5,024 bases of DNA from an uncultured Litorilinea sp. GTDB lineage: Bacteria; Chloroflexota; Anaerolineae; Caldilineales; Caldilineaceae. The position numbers and the translations under genes are program-made. Where the stretch lies: assembly GCA_937922105.1 (NCBI GenBank), contig CAKZVN010000352.1, positions 1-5,024 of the forward strand. The letters are read 5' to 3'. How positions within the stretch are numbered: the stretch's first letter is position 1; every line of letters starts with the position of its first letter. A model generated the notes under the pieces. It made no database searches, was not told the DNA's origin, and saw nothing but the letters and a program-made list of their open reading frames with translations. Shown here piece after piece: positions 2,923 to 5,024 of the stretch.

Positions 2923-5024
2923 ATGAGTAGGGATGTCGTGCAACGCACGGCTGCCGTTCTCTCCCCCTGGGTGCGCCGTGCCTGGCAGACCGGCGCGGCT
3001 CGCCGCGTCACGCAGCCGGTGAAGGGCGTCGGCCCGCTGGTGCTGCGCGTGCAACGCGCGGTCGAGACCGGCGGGTATGTGGACCGTTTTGCGCTGAACG
3101 TCCTCCAGCGTCACACCATCGGCGAGACCATTGTCAAGCGCCACACGGTCTCACCGCCGGCAACACCGCCGGCGTCCGCCTCGGCGCGCTTGCCGTTGCC
3201 TGGCGTTCCCGATCATACGCCGACAGTCCAGCGTACAGCCGGCGAAATGCCGTTGGAAGAACTGGTGTCGGTCTTCCAGCACCAGACGATTGCGCCGGCG
3301 AGGGGTTCTGCCGAGACACTTCAGCGCAGTATTGACGTGGAAGGGGCTGAGGCCCCACCGCCCGCCGGATTGGCGGACTTGCAAGAGGCGGCGCGGCGCG
3401 CAGCCCAACTGCGTGCGCGGAGCAGCGCGAGCCAACCTCCCGCCTCAGCACCCACCCTGCCGAATATCCAGCGTGCATCCGCTGCTCCCGACCCCGCGCC
3501 GGAGCGCCCTGCCAGCATTGCCGCGGCGATTGAGGAGCGCATCCGCCAGGCGCGGGAGCGACGCAGCGGCGCAGCCGGTACTACACCCCCTGCCGCCGGC
3601 ACTACACCTCCAGTGCAGCGGAGCGCAACCGAGAGTGCTCCGCCACAGGCTACTTCCCCGGTCGCAACAACGGCTGCGCCTGCCACCCCTGCGTCGCAAG
3701 TACAGCGTTCACCCGCCGCGCCTGATCCCGCTTCGGTGAGTCCCGGCGGGGAGGCGCCACGCACGTTACCCGGCGCGCCCAGCACCCAGCCCGGCACGTC
3801 GGGATTCAGCGTTGCGGCAGCGATTGAAGAGCGCATCCGCCAGGCACGTGCGCAGCGCGCCGCGGCCCAACCGGGACCTGCTGCGCCCGCACCGCAACCC
3901 GCGCTGCCCTCTGCTGCCACAGACCCAGACAGCCCGCAATTCAGCAAAGCCGCGGCGATTGCCGAGCGCATCCGCCAAGCACGTGCGCAGCGTAGCCAGC
4001 CGGACGCGCCCAGCCGCGCCGAGCGCTTTTCACCCAACCCCGGCGATCCTAACTATAGCCGTGCCGCCGAGGCACAAGCGCGCTTGGCGGCTGCACGCGC
4101 GGCCCAAGCCGGGTATACGACTGTCTCTTCCACTCTGGTGGATGTGCAGCGCAGCCCGGAACCTCCGCCGTCACCTGCCCTCGCGGCAGACGCAGCTCCC
4201 GGTCCAGGGTACAGCATCACGGAGGACATCGAAGCGCGTATCGCTGCGGCACGCGCGCGCGCCGCCGCTCAGGGCGCCGCGTCCGGGGCGGACATTCAAC
4301 GCTCACCGGCATCCCCCGCAACTCCTGAAGCTCCGGAGAGTCGCGCGGCGGCGCTGCGCGCGCGGATCGAAGAAGCTCGCGCGCGGTTGTCGGGCAACGT
4401 AACGAACCCACCGCCCGAGACTGTGCAGCGTGACCCCGATGTGTCTACGTCTGAAACGCGCCCGCTGATCGCGCGTGACTTGGCAGCTAAGCCGACCCTG
4501 TTTGAGAACTTTGCCGCGGCGCGTGAAGGCGCGCCGCCACCACAAGTGCGCCGCGTGCGCGCCTTTTCACGCACCCAAGTGTTGACCCCCGAACGCAAGT
4601 CGGGCGATTTTACTGCGGGCGAAGCTCCCACCACATCGCGCGCGGTGCAGCGCACAGCCGACGAAGCACCCGCGCAGCGGATAGTAGACGTGCCGGCGCC
4701 GGGTACGGACGCGCCGAGTGTCCGGCGCGCGGTGGAGCCGGTGGCTGAGGGTGAAGCGGTGACGCCTTTCCCGGTGGAAGCTGCGCCGCCCGTGCCGCGG
4801 GCGGTGGACGCGCCGAGTACGGATGCGCCGAGTGTCCGGCGCGCGGTGGAGCCGGTGGCTGAGGGTGAAGCGGTGACGCCTTTCCCGGTGGAGTCTGCGC
4901 CGCCCGTGCAGCGGGCGGTGGACGCGCCGGCGCCGGGTACGGCTGAGACCGAGCCGCTGTCGTCCTTGCCGGTGGAGGCTGCGCCGCCCGTGCAGAGGGC
5001 GCTGGATGCGCCCGGTACGGACGC
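2923..5024 (+). CDS. Long Pro/Ala-rich modular repeat protein with [VIL]QR boxes (3' end outside window)
   Basis: ATG 2923 follows GGAGG (2912-2916) at about 6 nt. The frame stays open for 700 codons to the window edge. Residues 1-80 are basic (MSRDVVQRTAAVLSPWVRRA start). After this the chain alternates low-complexity Pro/Ala/Thr/Ser linkers with two recurring elements. The tripeptide [VIL]QR occurs at residues 6, 43, 61, 102, 133, 182, 231, 260, 408, 458, 501, 575, 662 and 690, usually followed by S, T or A. Short Arg/Ala helices such as IAAAIEERIRQARERR occur six or seven times between 150 and 489. Near residues 594-700 a 38-residue unit repeats. No signal peptide, membrane span or catalytic motif is visible. 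VQR-type boxes are, as I recall, common in proteins carrying the eCIS_core domain (PF13699, formerly DUF4157), but that domain is not in the visible part. Candidate roles are cargo, scaffold or tether for particle components; none is demonstrated. Confidence 0.8.
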   Translation, partial: MSRDVVQRTAAVLSPWVRRAWQTGAARRVTQPVKGVGPLVLRVQRAVETGGYVDRFALNVLQRHTIGETIVKRHTVSPPATPPASASARLPLPGVPDHTPTVQRTAGEMPLEELVSVFQHQTIAPARGSAETLQRSIDVEGAEAPPPAGLADLQEAARRAAQLRARSSASQPPASAPTLPNIQRASAAPDPAPERPASIAAAIEERIRQARERRSGAAGTTPPAAGTTPPVQRSATESAPPQATSPVATTAAPATPASQVQRSPAAPDPASVSPGGEAPRTLPGAPSTQPGTSGFSVAAAIEERIRQARAQRAAAQPGPAAPAPQPALPSAATDPDSPQFSKAAAIAERIRQARAQRSQPDAPSRAERFSPNPGDPNYSRAAEAQARLAAARAAQAGYTTVSSTLVDVQRSPEPPPSPALAADAAPGPGYSITEDIEARIAAARARAAAQGAASGADIQRSPASPATPEAPESRAAALRARIEEARARLSGNVTNPPPETVQRDPDVSTSETRPLIARDLAAKPTLFENFAAAREGAPPPQVRRVRAFSRTQVLTPERKSGDFTAGEAPTTSRAVQRTADEAPAQRIVDVPAPGTDAPSVRRAVEPVAEGEAVTPFPVEAAPPVPRAVDAPSTDAPSVRRAVEPVAEGEAVTPFPVESAPPVQRAVDAPAPGTAETEPLSSLPVEAAPPVQRALDAPGTD
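3370..4389 (+). repeat. Array of degenerate helix modules inside the VQR protein
   Basis: Modules start at about residues 150, 199, 297, 342, 380, 432 and 474 of the long protein. The best conserved are IAAAIEERIRQARERR (199), VAAAIEERIRQARAQR (297) and KAAAIAERIRQARAQR (342). The others keep the R-[IL]-x-x-A-R pattern (ARLAAARA at 386, ARIAAARA at 438, ARIEEARA at 480). Four modules are preceded by an aromatic-Ser pair (FS, FS, YS, YS). DNA is also shared, for example GAGCGCATCCGCCA in three modules, so the array probably grew by duplication. Spacing between neighbours is mostly 38 to 52 residues. Confidence 0.7.
4703..5024 (+). repeat. 114-bp in-frame tandem repeat (38 residues per unit), plus a degenerate third copy
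   Basis: Bases 4703-4816 are repeated at 4817-4930 with only a handful of differences. The unit encodes DAPSVRRAVEPVAEGEAV followed by TPFPVE, APP and V(P/Q)RAV. A third, shortened copy of the VEAAPPVQRAxDAP end follows at 4969 with an 84-bp offset, and a new GTDA begins at the window edge. All copies keep the reading frame. Near-identity points to recent expansion or gene conversion, and further copies may lie beyond the window. Confidence 0.85.

Noticed and set aside
2017..3144. 375-residue open frame on the minus strand
   Set aside because: It runs antisense to the DUF6760-like frame, the small helical gene, the fourth tube gene and the start of the VQR protein. All of these are better supported by RBS or family motifs, and the antisense translation shows no recognisable motif.
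3321..4037. 238-residue Gly/Ala/Arg-rich open frame on the minus strand, and similar minus-strand frames up to 4655
   Set aside because: They are shadows of the GC-rich, low-stop repeat region of the VQR protein. Their repeats (AWRMRSSIAAA) are antisense readings of the helix modules.
3131..4402. Two Arg/Pro-rich plus-strand frames (3131-3739 and 3812-4402)
   Set aside because: They overlap the 700-codon frame from 2923, lack RBSs and have compositions expected from out-of-frame GC-rich repeats.
3370..5024. Repeats considered as a CRISPR array
   Set aside because: The repeats are in-frame protein-coding units with variable spacing and degenerate DNA, not identical short repeats with unique spacers.
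2923..5024. Long protein considered as the tape measure
   Set aside because: It is Pro-rich and broken by linkers rather than a continuous long helix, and lacks hydrophobic segments in the visible part. The role cannot be excluded without the rest of the gene.

Overview
This GC-rich window holds part of a contractile tail-like gene cluster. It is most likely an extracellular contractile injection system (eCIS, Afp/PVC-like) or a related tail-like particle, not a complete phage: no head, packaging, lysis or integrase genes are present. All genes lie on the + strand, closely spaced, as in a structural operon. The gene mix (several gp19-like tube paralogues, a tail assembly protein, a small DUF6760-type protein, another tube protein, then a long repeat-rich protein) resembles eCIS loci I recall from Chloroflexota and other filamentous environmental bacteria. 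The host assignment is an inference from gene style and composition only.

Layout. Positions 1-168 are the 3' end of a tail tube gene. An 11-bp stem-loop lies in the following gap. Positions 279-755 are a second tube paralogue, nearly identical to the first over their shared C-terminal part. Positions 887-1414 are a third, more divergent tube paralogue with a longer N-terminal loop and an extra C-terminal segment. After a spacer with a 15-bp tandem repeat comes a tail assembly protein (1510-1878). Its last codons run into a G8 tract, and the next ORF, a DUF6760-like module ending at 2042, has no ATG or GTG start and lies in the -1 frame. A small helical protein (2095-2301) and a fourth tube-like protein (2353-2862) follow. 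From 2923 to the window edge is one open frame of at least 700 codons encoding a Pro/Ala-rich protein built from repeated [VIL]QR boxes, repeated short Arg/Ala-rich helices and, at the end, a 38-residue tandem repeat.

How they fit together. The tube paralogues would form the inner tube and its specialised end rings. The assembly protein, its possible frameshifted extension and the small helical protein are candidates for tube or baseplate assembly. The long VQR protein is not a recognised core structural part and could be a cargo, scaffold or eCIS_core-linked protein.

The two most interesting observations are a candidate programmed -1 ribosomal frameshift (G GGG GGG in the correct frame, followed 3 nt later by a perfect 9-bp stem), which would fuse the assembly protein to the DUF6760 module in the manner of lambda G/GT, and the highly modular VQR/helix repeat protein.
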